Assembly: GCA_946811695.1 (NCBI GenBank)
Contig: OX328126.1
Location: forward strand, 5,974,962-6,038,961
DNA from: Gonocerus acuteangulatus
Lineage: Eukaryota; Arthropoda; Insecta; Hemiptera; Coreidae
Reading direction: 5' to 3'
DNA: 64,000 nt
How positions within the stretch are numbered: the first letter of the stretch is position 1; each line of letters opens with the position of its first letter. The notes below the pieces were generated by a model. The model was given only the letters and a program-made list of their open reading frames with translations, searched no databases and was not told the DNA's origin. Shown piece by piece: positions 59,201-64,000 of this stretch. The position numbers were made by a program, and so were the translations under genes.

Positions 59201-61985
59201 AAGGTAATATTATAAAAAGAAGAAAAAAAAACTTTGTCGCATAAAACTAATTAATTTCTTAAGGACTAAAGTTATGGAAAGTTACAGTAACGAGTATGAT
59301 TGGCTGGACTATTAAAAATTCAATTTACTTTATTTAAGTCTAGATATTTGTTTAAAGCTCAACGTTTGTATGTCCAATTTTGTTAACATTTAAATACGAC
59401 CAACAATTTATTATTTGGATTAATTTCTATGGTTACAGTACATTATTTATCCGTGATGTACTTCAAGCCAGAAAAATGCAAGAAACATTTTGTATTTTTT
59501 CCACTATCAAAATATTAATTGGAGCCAGAACATTGCATGGTTTTTAGGTTAATTTATCGAAAATTGTACAGTTTTGGTCAAAAGATATAAAATGTTGTCA
59601 AAGGCTCATATATAAATTTTAGTATGGGTAATTTTTGGCATCTGGTGTATAAGATTAATGAAAATTTTTCAAAAATCTCAGTAGCTACATATATCTCAGA
59701 TGTTACATTTCTTCTAAATATACTAAAAGCTAACTTTTTTAATAATTGTATATTATAATTAATAAAAAGGGTTACTTCAAATTCCTAGGAGGTAAGATTG
59801 ATGAAGAATTTTTCCAAAATTCTCTCATTTGTACATCCTCAAAAGATACTTTTCTTCGGAATGAACTAATAAGAAAAAGGCTTTATGAAATATTAGATTT
59901 TACCTTGTTCTTAAAGACAATGTCAACTTTTTCATCTTCTATAATCTGTGGAGCGTTGACCAAAATGTGCACAGTACTCTCTGTCTTTTCCTTGTTGAGT
60001 TCTCCTTTCACACTTAAATCGGCAGACTTTCCGTCGAAATTAAGATTAACAGAGGCATCTCCCTTGAATTTGTCTTTCCTTTAAAATATGTGAACGTAAA
60101 TAACATGTTTAGTGAAAATTTTACTTTTTAAATAGTTTAATTCTAAACAATTTATAAGCAGTCAGCGAATAGATGGGATTTGGCTAGGAAACATCAATAC
60201 GATTTTCGTAAAAATCTGTATTAAGGATGTTTTGGCTACTTTTTGTTAGCCTTCATCAGCTAAAAGACAGAACACAAATGCAGAATTAATAAACAGAATA
60301 GTTAAGCCAATAAAGAAATATGGTACATCTACAAATACAAATCACTTATAAGAACCTTTTGTTGTTAACACGAATATGTAACAGAACATTATAAACAGGT
60401 AAGTGCACAATAATTTTTTCCTCAGAACTTAGTTCAGAGTATGGACACATAATCAAAAATTTAAAATGAAATGTGTACGAATCTGCATGTTCAGTCTTTT
60501 AGCTGACGGGGGCTACCAAAGAGTAGCCGAAATGTCCTTAATAAAGATTTTTACAAAAATTGTATTGATATTTTCCTAGCCGAATACCAACTATTCCCTG
60601 ACTGCTTATCAGCTCGATGGCTAACTATCTAAAGCTCATAAACAATTTCTAGTTTTCTTACGTAGAATAATGTGCAGAACCACTTAGCCTCCTCTTTGGA
60701 GTACTGTCAGTTTCATATTGGAGCACATACTCAATTCCATTTTCCTCAAGTTCTCCTTCAATTAGTGCAGCAACGTGTCGATTGTCATTCCAATGGACTG
60801 CGTTGTCAAACTTGATCTGAAGAATAAAACATAGGATTTTATTCATGAAAATTAATTTTTTGGGGGGAAAAACTTAGACACTCAGAATTTTACAAGCTCA
60901 TTCCGTAATTTCTATTCTCTAGATAAAATATTTCTGTTGCAATTAGTAGAATGCGCAAAGTAATCAATTTCATGGACTCCATTGTATAAAAGATCAATCC
61001 GGAAAACAAATGTCTGATTAGGAATGCACCTGAGCATTAAACGAGAGCTTTTGGTATCGAACCCCAACCTGATGAGTTTGTTTTTGTAAAAAAATAAAAA
61101 TTTGAAAATGTTTGGAATGGGATCTTACACTTTCATTGCTTCTCCATGTCATGAAATTATTTTTTTCAAGGTACGAACCTTCCCTCTCAATCAATTCATA
61201 ATTTTGGCTACATTACAAAAAATATTCCCTTCTAAGAAGTAACAACTAGTAATTTATACATCAAATACATTTTTTTCTGAAATTAATGTTTTTTATACTT
61301 GTATGAAAAATGAATTCAAACTGTCACCTTGTTAAACTAAAACTATAACTTTTCCAGAGTGGAAAAAAAAGTTCAGCCGTGATAGTAAATGAATGAGTTT
61401 CTATTACAAACATTTCAGCTTGGATTTCAAGCCAACTTCAGAGTTATAAACAAAAATTCTGGAACTGTGTCATCTTAGCATGTTTCCGTTCTCCTTCCTA
61501 GTGTAATGTTTTGTTTTAATCTTTCATGAAAAATGTAAACACATGTAAAAAAAGTTAAATGAAATCTGAAAGGGAAGCGAGAGCTTAGCCGCTACAAGAG
61601 GAAACTCCCAGTATCCTCAGCAGAAATTACTCCATTTAAGCATCGATATCTCAGAATGAGATCGCTCTCAAAATCGCACAAGAATTCTATTTCCGGTAAA
61701 TTTAATAAGTTTTCGAATAGATTCTTTACAATTACTAAATTTTCCCCACCGGTTTCGAGATATATAATAATTAATAGGAAAATTCCAAGAAAAATCCATT
61801 TTGACAATCGTTATTCATAAGGCCTTGGAAATAGTTTCATTAGATTCCCCGCATAAAATTACTTATATAATGTGTACCTATAAGACAGAAACGCAAGCAT
61901 TACATTTTGTTTTGCACATATTGCGCCCAAAAACAGTGTTCCTGTGGACAGATTCTGCTGGTTAGGGAACTTCGACTTTCAACTT

Positions 61986-62027
<42 letters not shown>

Positions 62028-62343
62028 TATTTATTCTTGTAGATGACCCAAAATATCTAAATTCTTTTTGATCTTAGGAGGGATGGGGTCGTTAAAGCAG
62101 TCATCTTGTCTTCCTACTACTTTATTTAATAGGCCCGACAAGTTTCGTGCATATTTTTTTCACACCTCTTCAGGGGCACTTCTACAACAAAATATAATTT
62201 TTTTGAACACCCAACAAACATATATAATAGAAAATTGTTTGTTGGATGTTCAAAAAAATTATATTTTGTTGTAGAAGTGCCCCTGAAGAGGTGCGAAAAA
62301 AATATGCACGAAACATGTCAGGCCTATTAAATATAGTAGTACG

Positions 62344-62414
<71 letters not shown>

Positions 62415-63316
62415 ATAATTATTAATAACAAATATTAAATTTGAGTAACTTAAATAGGTAACAAATCGGAGCACCTATAATTTAAAAATAAAATAGGAAA
62501 TAAAATTAATTTTACTCACACTTATAATTTGTTATTAACATTTATTTTTATTCTTATATAATTACTTACTCTTTACATTTTTGTTTAAAGCTCTAATGAA
62601 GGATTGAAATTCAAGCCAAAAAATTGGCAATTTTTATTAACTAAACATTTATCATGACCAAACATAGGCTCTCTACAGTCTGATTAATCTCCTCAGTCAA
62701 ATATCTCTTCTAAATGATCACAAACTTTGACTTCATCTAGAAAACACTTTATACTTTCTAAATAAATTATTTTCATTAATTAAAAATCTATTATGTATTT
62801 TTTATATTGTTTCATCAGGAGCTGAATAAATACTTACTTTTCCTAATTCATTGCTATCATCCTTATTTATGTCAATATTATTGTTTGAGATAATTTTAAA
62901 ATTCTTAATTCCAGTATTTTCTGGAAGATTTCCACTAAGCTGAATTGATATTACGGGTCCATTCAATTTTCCGTTTCCATCGATTTTTATTTCCTGGCCG
63001 ACATTCGCGCTGACTTTGTATAAAATGAGCGGTAAGTCGGTCTCAATGGACATGGAATCGTCGAGTTCGAAGTACTCGTTCGACACTTCTGATTCAATCT
63101 TGAAAGCTGAAGGATATTCAACTAATGCTCCATAAACACGAACCTAAAAAGTTGCATTTATTTAATTTTGATTCAAATTATTGTGTTTAATCTAATGAAG
63201 TTAATTTGATGAATGACATACCTCTCCATTTATATTTGAAGTCTTCCCTTCTGATTTTGGCATTTTCTTAAAATTCACTTGTGCATTAGCATCTTGTCCA
63301 CTACGTGAGACATAAT
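26175..63316 (-). CDS. apolipophorin-type large lipid transfer protein, 3' part of the gene (30 exons)
   Basis: Secreted lipoprotein backbone that carries lipid in haemolymph (family knowledge). Exons, high to low: 63316-63222, 63143-62838, 60816-60662, 60078-59904, 59149-58982, 58070-57826, 56867-56738, 56656-56515, 55013-54825, 51983-51763, 51112-50945, 49166-49002, 48921-48771, 48232-48066, 47486-47266, 45918-45620, 45539-45412, 44097-43969, 41328-41188, 39460-39295, 38962-38760, 38247-38014, 37359-37226, 36528-36371, 35930-35750, 34382-34189, 32615-32497, 31573-31456, 31221-31127, 26351-26179. All junctions keep frame with AG/GT boundaries. Order: beta-rich lipid-binding segments, amphipathic helices, vWD domain, cysteine-rich segment, C-terminal tail. 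The N-terminal vitellogenin-type domain must lie beyond 64 kb. A decapod-type vitellogenin of the same family is the main alternative. Confidence 0.82.
26352..28100. other. LLTP intron segment, unassigned repeats
   Basis: AT-rich intron sequence. A short palindromic stretch near 26845-26880 (ATATTAATGTCAATATTTATAC) and a run of short direct repeats (TGTAAATTGTCTGTGGTAAAA, about 26905-26940) are visible. Two A-runs (27838-27850 and 27937-27959) bracket an 85 bp unit that may be a small retrocopy. Confidence 0.4.
27069..27700 (-). mobile_element. Helitron 3' end (minus strand)
   Basis: On the minus strand the sequence reads CGGGATACCGGGTCAGCTAG and is followed by T. This matches the CTAG terminus and short GC-rich stem of the Helitron ends at 4190, 5373 and 40329. 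The 5' limit is not visible; the coordinate given is arbitrary. Confidence 0.45.
28016..28125. repeat. short tandem duplication
   Basis: The segment TTACATAT(T/G)TTATATGCCAGCTGTTCTAAT occurs twice, about 72 bp apart. Confidence 0.8.
28320..28480 (+). pseudogene. MADF-domain relic (probable PIF/Harbinger accessory protein)
   Basis: Starts MSESSSSIIKLQDDE, then TWKFLELYAKDWVLYDQSCK and EFGNS, with a stop where the next MADF residues are expected. The pattern WxxLIxLYxxxxxLYDxxxxxYxN is the MADF DNA-binding domain. It is cut at 28484 by a GGTA-ended element. A Harbinger transposase N-terminus in the opposite orientation lies on the far side (30557-30823), so the two are probably the convergent genes of one old element. 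Confidence 0.55.
28582..29923. mobile_element. Merlin-like MITE, inner copy nested in its own kind
   Basis: Same termini as the outer copy (GGTAAAAATGCAGTTTCCAG) and a perfect 8 bp duplication AAAAAAAC (28574-28581 and 29924-29931) within the outer copy's left arm. Arms of about 200 bp flank a core that holds an internal palindrome centred at 29160/29161. Confidence 0.88.
29098..29223. repeat. perfect 63 bp-arm palindrome
   Basis: Centred on TAGAATTCTA (29160/29161) with no loop. Each arm carries TTTAGCGAGTTGGATTGACT and the GAGCGAGCGG motif. Homology continues imperfectly to about 29060 and 29265. Confidence 0.92.
30557..30823 (-). pseudogene. PIF/Harbinger transposase N-terminal relic
   Basis: From ATG 30823: MEGLLQESILANILMEYQ, then KKKRWWMRE, a stop, then NRRNLGATKLLDLELRLDFY and NLLRMTKEQFDFLLRLVS. 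This matches the Harbinger order RRRWWVRPWxxRRxxxGAxxxLxxELRxxDxxxxxNYLRMxxxxFxxLLxxV. One in-frame stop and truncation by the MITE at 30556 make it dead. Confidence 0.75.
31127..31221 (-). CDS. LLTP exon 29
   Basis: Encodes LSEKEAIGEGGEPVEGASYL and GKDLCVHIALE. Phase matches exon 28, and the donor is GAG|GTAACA. The following intron (about 4.8 kb) contains the self-nested MITE and the Harbinger relics. Confidence 0.75.
31456..31573 (-). CDS. LLTP exon 28
   Basis: Encodes GVAAHSVLRFAEMEIQGVQF and SIISPFADVEKDDKEVTV, part of the C-terminal tail. Bounded by AG and G|GTAAGT. Confidence 0.78.
32497..32615 (-). CDS. LLTP exon 27
   Basis: Encodes HGHGNLMYKTALETPFVFRP and LLLGVNGKHCPGPSP. AG acceptor and CT|GTAAGT donor; in frame with both neighbours. 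Confidence 0.78.
32720..33629 (+). mobile_element. Helentron-like element, copy C (LLTP intron)
   Basis: Starts TCCGATTTGCAGGAACTGTG. The 5' subterminal TTAGTGCGTTTCC pairs with 3' GGAAACGTACTAA. The 3' end has a TTCCTCC...GGGAGGAA hairpin and terminal CTAA at 33629. A (TA)n tract lies at 33445-33485, about 145 bp before the end. Confidence 0.65.
33440..33487. repeat. (TA)n microsatellite
   Basis: A TA tract inside Helentron-like copy C, at the same relative position as in copies A and B. Confidence 0.95.
34189..34382 (-). CDS. LLTP exon 26
   Basis: Encodes DVRVFVVGGGSPRNPYASFF, GECAHDPASSSLWFDERPI and NETIVDKLKILYNYFKR. It has a possible N-glycosylation sequon NET. Frame is conserved with exons 25 and 27. 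Confidence 0.8.
35750..35930 (-). CDS. LLTP exon 25
   Basis: Encodes TCDINGKTVKAGDTETVTQG, then KAADIVIVAELLKDNEFNYK and LVASVKSELAKAGVK, the start of the tail after the cysteine-rich segment. Donor AA|GTAAGT. Confidence 0.8.
36371..36528 (-). CDS. LLTP exon 24: cysteine-rich (C8-like) segment
   Basis: Encodes MCRPFVDPAPFRDACDHLA, GACLAAKGYVHLCRKHG and LPDVC. The spacing of five cysteines resembles the C8 module that follows vWD domains. Confidence 0.82.
37226..37359 (-). CDS. LLTP exon 23
   Basis: Encodes IVQTTSELANNWKLDGSCGS and NQECTRIFSDEPVV, linking the vWD domain to the C8-like segment. Confidence 0.8.
38014..38247 (-). CDS. LLTP exon 22: vWD domain, second half
   Basis: Encodes GDLKVWKNTYSFGIWSQAGV, VQCSDKLVSCAIEVDGFYFG and LRGLLGNLNGEKYDERLTPE. 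The GLLGNxNxExxD motif is the hallmark of vWD domains in lipoproteins. Confidence 0.9.
38760..38962 (-). CDS. LLTP exon 21: vWD domain, first half
   Basis: Encodes ITFDGVHLGVPASCSYILAE and DRNFSIVGQIANGALKSLTF. TFDG...CSYxLAxD...NFS is the canonical beginning of a vWD domain. Confidence 0.9.
39018..39075. repeat. (TG/TA)n microsatellite
   Basis: A GTGTGTG run, then a TA tract, in the intron between exons 20 and 21. Confidence 0.95.
39295..39460 (-). CDS. LLTP exon 20
   Basis: Encodes KSIPLVNFLRGFGTGGIRLS and DFLPSIEEFTSGLKIYLDPI, the conserved lead-in to the vWD domain. It ends PPFK G|GTAATG. Confidence 0.8.
39686..40329 (+). mobile_element. Helitron-type element with about 125 bp tandem units
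   Basis: Four units of about 125 bp, each with CTGTCTGTCTGTATGT, TTATACAAATCCACACCGTT and GTAGGCTA(A/G)GTCAAAAA. The 3' end GGCACGCCGGGTAACAGCTAG at 40329 is followed by T and matches 5373. Two further units follow at about 40380-40600 after a (TA)n tract. Confidence 0.65.
41188..41328 (-). CDS. LLTP exon 19: end of the helical block
   Basis: Encodes ILKREEIKNKDEVFKKLYKE and FVAAVKSLIALVAQNAPQTG. Charged/hydrophobic periodicity fits an amphipathic helix. Confidence 0.78.
42286..42408. repeat. palindrome, arms about 57 bp
   Basis: AATTGTATTACCCTTTTGG and its inverted copy around a TATATA centre (about 42348), with a few mismatches. Its right arm ends six bases before the start of Helentron-like copy D. 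Confidence 0.85.
42414..43820 (+). mobile_element. Helentron-like element, copy D (LLTP intron)
   Basis: Starts TCCGACTCGCAGGAACTGC. The 5' subterminal TTAGCGCGGTTCC pairs with 3' GGAACCACGCTAA. The 3' hairpin GGTTCCTCCCT...AGGGAGGAACC is followed by terminal CTAA. A second, family-1 type 3' end (TTCCTTCGGAAATGCTAA) follows at 43825-43932. Confidence 0.65.
43969..44097 (-). CDS. LLTP exon 18
   Basis: Encodes LKDFKIPEEILNLLHELVEQ and LNQLMPTNEASQFVNSASSV, in the helical block. Exactly 43 codons, phase 0 on both sides. Confidence 0.78.
44171..44210. repeat. poly(T) tract
   Basis: About 40 T in the intron following exon 17. It may be the A-tail of a minus-strand retrocopy. Confidence 0.9.
44505..44720 (+). 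mobile_element. degenerate tRNA-SINE fragment
   Basis: ACAAGTTTCAAACTCGAGC and TTAAAGATTTT...GGGTCGGAATTGAGATC follow the order of the SINE at 63673 (TTCAAAACCCGAGCGCGCTC, TAAAGATTTTTTCTTCTAGT, GGGTTGGGTTTGGGGTCCC). Confidence 0.4.
45055..45245 (-). mobile_element. tRNA-SINE fragment, minus strand
   Basis: On the minus strand: AAAAGATTTTTATCTCTTAG, TGCCATCGTTCGAGAGCCAG, CCCTAGGCCTTTAATCGGT and ACCTTTAAAGGGGAAAA, collinear with the body of the SINE at 63673. Confidence 0.55.
45412..45539 (-). CDS. LLTP exon 17
   Basis: Encodes IGKVIGQTIVTFDQQLEELI and KSLFEQLKEMPIVTIMQEKF. Helical block; donor GAA|GTGAGT. Confidence 0.78.
45620..45918 (-). CDS. LLTP exon 16: long amphipathic helices
   Basis: Encodes KEASGVFGEQFVAIVKELIK, LNQIGEEAFNTLQTSLKELQ and VELVDFALDKIKEHEKDIKD, heptad-like helices typical of the lipid-binding helical region of apolipophorin. 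Confidence 0.85.
47266..47486 (-). CDS. LLTP exon 15: start of the helical block
   Basis: Encodes SALTKEVSILFRDGSKSLQT, RRLLDCLSKARPNFSG and VENQLKEIKEEIEKDKTIQE. Charged helices; frame matches exons 14 and 16. Confidence 0.82.
48066..48232 (-). CDS. LLTP exon 14
   Basis: Encodes GKSLSIEAGAKLGGNGVVKA and NKNACSLDVALDESNFLKSQ. Beta-rich lipid-binding segment; donor TAT|GTAAGT. Confidence 0.8.
48771..48921 (-). CDS. LLTP exon 13
   Basis: Encodes VKLPEIVFEGEYRFDKGYTG and SHTIFGRKYAENLIVSKDSH. In frame with exons 12 and 14. Confidence 0.8.
49002..49166 (-). CDS. LLTP exon 12
   Basis: Encodes GCNIDLQYEEKIKLVINGKD and FSYVDSKNVKRELLGKFEAS. 55 codons, phase 0 on both sides. Confidence 0.8.
50390..50560 (+). 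mobile_element. Helentron-like 3' end fragment
   Basis: TTGACAGACACACACTCG, a TA-rich run, then TTTTTACGGGGTAATTTTTG and TTCAAAAATTCTTTTGTGAT, ending near GCTAGATTCCTTCAG. Collinear with the last 200 bp of copies A and B. The terminal hairpin is lost in a T-run. Confidence 0.5.
50945..51112 (-). CDS. LLTP exon 11
   Basis: Encodes DLAAKAQLQLSDKPSKLIDG and NPENKIIGKLKVSGTKENIN. 56 codons, phase 0. Confidence 0.8.
51590..51658 (+). mobile_element. Helentron-like 3' end fragment
   Basis: CGGCACTTCCGGATTGCGTC, then GGGCTTTTCCCCATATGAAG and GGTGGGAACCGCGCTAA, the same 3' end type as copy D. Confidence 0.5.
51763..51983 (-). CDS. LLTP exon 10
   Basis: Encodes MYISLPKRTIGGEIKYDLKT, KEPKLGFLAGITTLYEKGVA and GEVKLTHPSLGK. 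Joins exon 9 as GCAGCAG|GAATG. Confidence 0.82.
52347..53586 (+). mobile_element. Helentron-like element, copy B, with doubled 3' terminus
   Basis: Highly similar to copy A over its whole length. It starts TCCGTCACGCAGGAGCTG. The last 26 bp, hairpin plus GTGCTAA, are present twice in tandem (53535-53560 and 53561-53586). Copy A differs in the length of its TA tract, and copy B has one extra unit of the ACACATATTTACCTGTAGA block. Confidence 0.7.
53646..53720. repeat. (TA)n(TG)n microsatellite
   Basis: A long TA tract turning into TGTGTG, 60 bp after Helentron-like copy B. Confidence 0.95.
54154..54189. repeat. short perfect hairpin
   Basis: CAAAATATTAGCTCTT and its reverse complement around CTG (three bases). 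Confidence 0.85.
54262..54330. repeat. (TA)n microsatellite
   Basis: An intronic TA tract; a second one lies at 54752-54793. Confidence 0.95.
54825..55013 (-). CDS. LLTP exon 9
   Basis: Encodes QDGEEQNVVVILDLSTFNQN, AYKRHNLVVDNNVELQWAHN and KIKSHTFVHENAA. Joins exons 8 and 10 in frame. Confidence 0.8.
55340..55562 (-). mobile_element. dispersed repeat related to 15985-16242
   Basis: Shares AGAATTATGAAACTTTCCAA, CTCACATCTATTAGTATAAT and GTGTGCGTAGGCCGGAACTC with the fragment at 15985-16242. Confidence 0.6.
56000..56340 (-). mobile_element. Helentron-like 3' part, minus strand
   Basis: Its 3' end on the minus strand is GAGGAAGAACCACACTAA. It contains CCTAGGGGTTCT-type and GGCACTTC-type blocks shared with copies C and D, then a (TA)n tract at 56143-56205. 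The 5' end is not seen. Confidence 0.5.
56515..56656 (-). CDS. LLTP exon 8
   Basis: Encodes NKLNAKAGKMSLNVEQRFTP, DEFFIQRVFCKEPKSCSKAQ and ISSKLKT. Two cysteines may pair. Confidence 0.78.
56738..56867 (-). CDS. LLTP exon 7
   Basis: Encodes TNYNYKDEGDVAVLEGSGTV and KYKDQTYPLTFQATKQRLEN. Donor ATA|GTAAGT. Confidence 0.8.
57311..57604. mobile_element. foldback element, arms about 130 bp
   Basis: Inverted arms with GTAGATTATC ends, GAAACGTT-type and CTATGGAGGAGAG blocks around a short central spacer (about 57448-57477). Imperfect but collinear over the full arms. No coding sequence. Confidence 0.75.
57637..57695. repeat. perfect 26 bp hairpin with 7 nt loop
   Basis: Arms 57637-57662 and 57670-57695 around GGTTAAA. 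Confidence 0.92.
57826..58070 (-). CDS. LLTP exon 6
   Basis: Encodes GERHWTADLKAKWTLNGGGS, VNLQSVDNFIIKADIDGTPV and KKITILAKSEDKVIFSGS. Alternating beta pattern; in frame with exons 5 and 7. Confidence 0.82.
58269..58499 (+). pseudogene. pogo-like DDE transposase relic inside the LLTP intron
   Basis: Translation gives AGFKDKPRLEGFDSFMKRNQ, QLTERLAQNIKRCRPEVDKE and KVKEYFVNLKNIPLENVDNY, then DRTHFD. This matches arthropod pogo/Tc5-type transposases (FMKRNxxLxxRxAQNxxxxRxxVxKExVxxYFxxLxxxxxxVPxxxIxNYDETxxxDDPG). The NYDET motif has become NYDRT, and the frame stops soon after. It lies on the strand opposite to the host gene. Confidence 0.65.
58982..59149 (-). CDS. LLTP exon 5
   Basis: Encodes IVNEGRGFHTELAVSSKSGK, ATAVGKVEVDPEHPLIEISY and DHPSGKSRLFYKADKK. 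56 codons, phase 0. Confidence 0.82.
59904..60078 (-). CDS. LLTP exon 4
   Basis: Encodes KDKFKGDASVNLNFDGKSAD, LSVKGELNKEKTESTVHILV and NAPQIIEDEKVDIVFKNK. Typical beta-strand lipid-binding repeat. Confidence 0.82.
60154..60609. mobile_element. TIR/foldback element, arms about 115 bp
   Basis: Starts ATAAGCAGTCAGCGAATAG and ends CTATTCCCTGACTGCTTAT. The arms share GGCTAGGAAA, AAAAATCT and TTTTAGCTGA blocks in inverted order. TA at each end would fit a Tc1/mariner-type duplication but is weak evidence in AT-rich DNA. Confidence 0.7.
60662..60816 (-). CDS. LLTP exon 3
   Basis: Encodes IKFDNAVHWNDNRHVAALIE, GELEENGIEYVLQYETDSTP and KRRLSGSAHYS. AC|GTAAGA donor; in frame with exon 4. Confidence 0.8.
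61456..61990 (+). mobile_element. Helentron-like 5' fragment
   Basis: CTGGAACTGTGTCATCTTAG and CATGTTTCCGTTCTCCTTCC match the 5' region of copies C and D. An internal block GTGTTCCTGTGGACAGATTC follows. A (CA)n(TA)n tract at 61985-62025 follows. Confidence 0.5.
62114..62340. mobile_element. foldback element, arms about 105 bp
   Basis: Inverted arms with TTTAATAGGCC, GTTTCGTGCATATTTTTT and CAGGGGCACTTCTACAACAA around a 15 nt centre (62221-62235). Flanked on both sides by (TA)n tracts (61998-62025 and 62348-62416). Confidence 0.85.
62348..62416. repeat. (TA)n microsatellite
   Basis: A long TA tract directly after the foldback element. Confidence 0.95.
62838..63143 (-). CDS. LLTP exon 2
   Basis: Encodes VRVYGALVEYPSAFKIESEV, LDDSMSIETDLPLILYKVSA and KLNGPVISIQLSGNLPENTG. 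102 codons, phase 0 on both sides; donor AAA|GTAAGT. Confidence 0.82.
63222..63316 (-). CDS. LLTP exon 1 of those visible (internal exon of the gene)
   Basis: Encodes YVSRSGQDANAQVNFKKMPK and SEGKTSNINGE. Acceptor AG before ATTATGTC; donor GAG|GTATGT. The preceding exon is beyond the right edge, so this is not the gene start. Confidence 0.75.
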
Positions 63317-63672
63317 CTATTAAAAGAAACATAACATTGTAAACAGATACATAAGAATAAACAATAAAATTTGAATAATGTAACTAATATATTAATATTC
63401 AGGATTTTTATTCCTTCCAACATTATAAGAGAAATAACTTTGATATATTTATCAACTTAGGGCTGGTTTTCTTGCAGGAACAACAAGAAATTAGACAAAA
63501 GATTTTTGTTTCAAATTTCATTAAAATCGGACCATTATTCAGCCTCTATGTATATATATATGTACATGTATGCAATAAAATAATGTGAATCACTTACTAA
63601 GACAAGAAATAAAAAGACAAAGGAACCAATGTTGGACACCGACAACAAAAGGACGACATCTATATATACATT

Positions 63673-63960
63673 GGGGCGAGGTTAGCTCAGTGGTAGAGCA
63701 CTCGACTAATGAACTGGAGGACCAAGTTCAAAACCCGAGCGCGCTCTAAAGATTTTTTCTTCTAGTGCTGCCGTTCGAGGGTTGGGTTTGGGGTCCCAGA
63801 TCGTCCCTAGGCTCACCCAGCCTTTAATTAATTTAATTAATAATGGGTACCTTGGGTGCTAATGACTCTTGCAGTCGAAGCAGCCAAGGGGAAAAGTCAG
63901 TCCAGGTGTAAATGGTAGAGATCGGAACATTTGGGAACTGGGAGTTAGGGAAGAATTGGG
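63673..63960 (+). mobile_element. tRNA-derived SINE
   Basis: The head GGGGCGAGGTTAGCTCAGTG carries a tRNA A-box (TTAGCTCAGTGG, 63682-63693) and a B-box-like GTTCAAAACCC (63726-63736) at tRNA spacing, but acceptor-stem pairing is poor, so it is not a functional tRNA. The body has CCCAGATCGTCCCTAGGCTC and AATAATGGGTACCTTGGGTG, collinear with degenerate copies at 44505 and 45055. The 3' end is not defined. Confidence 0.65.
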
Positions 63961-64000
63961 AGAGATAGTGCTGGAAGGTTGGGATTTTTCTTTTTTAACA

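Noticed and set aside
63673..63745. A functional tRNA gene
   Set aside because: A- and B-box-like motifs are present, but the acceptor arms do not pair and the sequence continues into a SINE body found in other copies.

Overview
The window is AT-rich animal nuclear DNA, most likely from an arthropod. Three things support this: a multi-exon lipid-transfer-protein gene with GT-AG introns of about 0.1 to 5 kb, a large variety of arthropod-type transposable elements, and abundant (TA)n microsatellites. I cannot name the species. There is no bacterial-style gene organisation.

The window has two halves. The right half (about 26.2-63.3 kb, minus strand) is the 3' part of one large lipid transfer protein gene of the apolipophorin type. 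I assembled 30 exons whose 29 junctions all keep reading frame (about 1,720 codons): beta-rich lipid-binding segments, an amphipathic helical block, a von Willebrand D domain, a cysteine-rich segment and a C-terminal tail. The 5' part lies beyond the right edge. The 3' end is either a TGA at 26175-26177 or a splice donor at the same place. Its introns carry Helitron/Helentron-like repeats, foldback elements, SINEs and relics of PIF/Harbinger and pogo-like transposases.

The left half (1-26 kb) is a stack of mobile elements. In order: a tandem repeat joined to a dead Jockey-like retrotransposon; Helentron-like and Helitron pieces; a decayed DNA transposon with about 270 bp inverted repeats, holding a piggyBac-like MITE and a 30 bp minisatellite; an apparently intact, recent Ty3/Gypsy element (8482-13449) inserted inside a PIF/Harbinger transposase relic with a CTAT duplication; a 5S-rRNA-derived SINE and its truncated relative; a palindromic Merlin-like element; a 3 kb Merlin transposon (17213-20232) with an 8 bp target duplication and a second GGTA-terminated element nested in its right arm; a non-LTR 3' fragment; and a two-ORF Jockey-like retrotransposon (minus strand, about 21.8-26.0 kb) broken by frameshifts.

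The most interesting structures are: (1) the compact Gypsy element, whose gag begins inside the 5' LTR, whose pol stops inside the 3' LTR, and which carries a canonical T TTA AAC -1 slip site just before the gag stop; (2) a family of non-autonomous repeats whose 5' and 3' subterminal inverted repeats match within each copy but differ between copies; (3) GGTA-ended, 8 bp-TSD elements, one inserted into another copy of itself; (4) a 24 bp inverted duplication in the catalytic region of the Merlin transposase gene.
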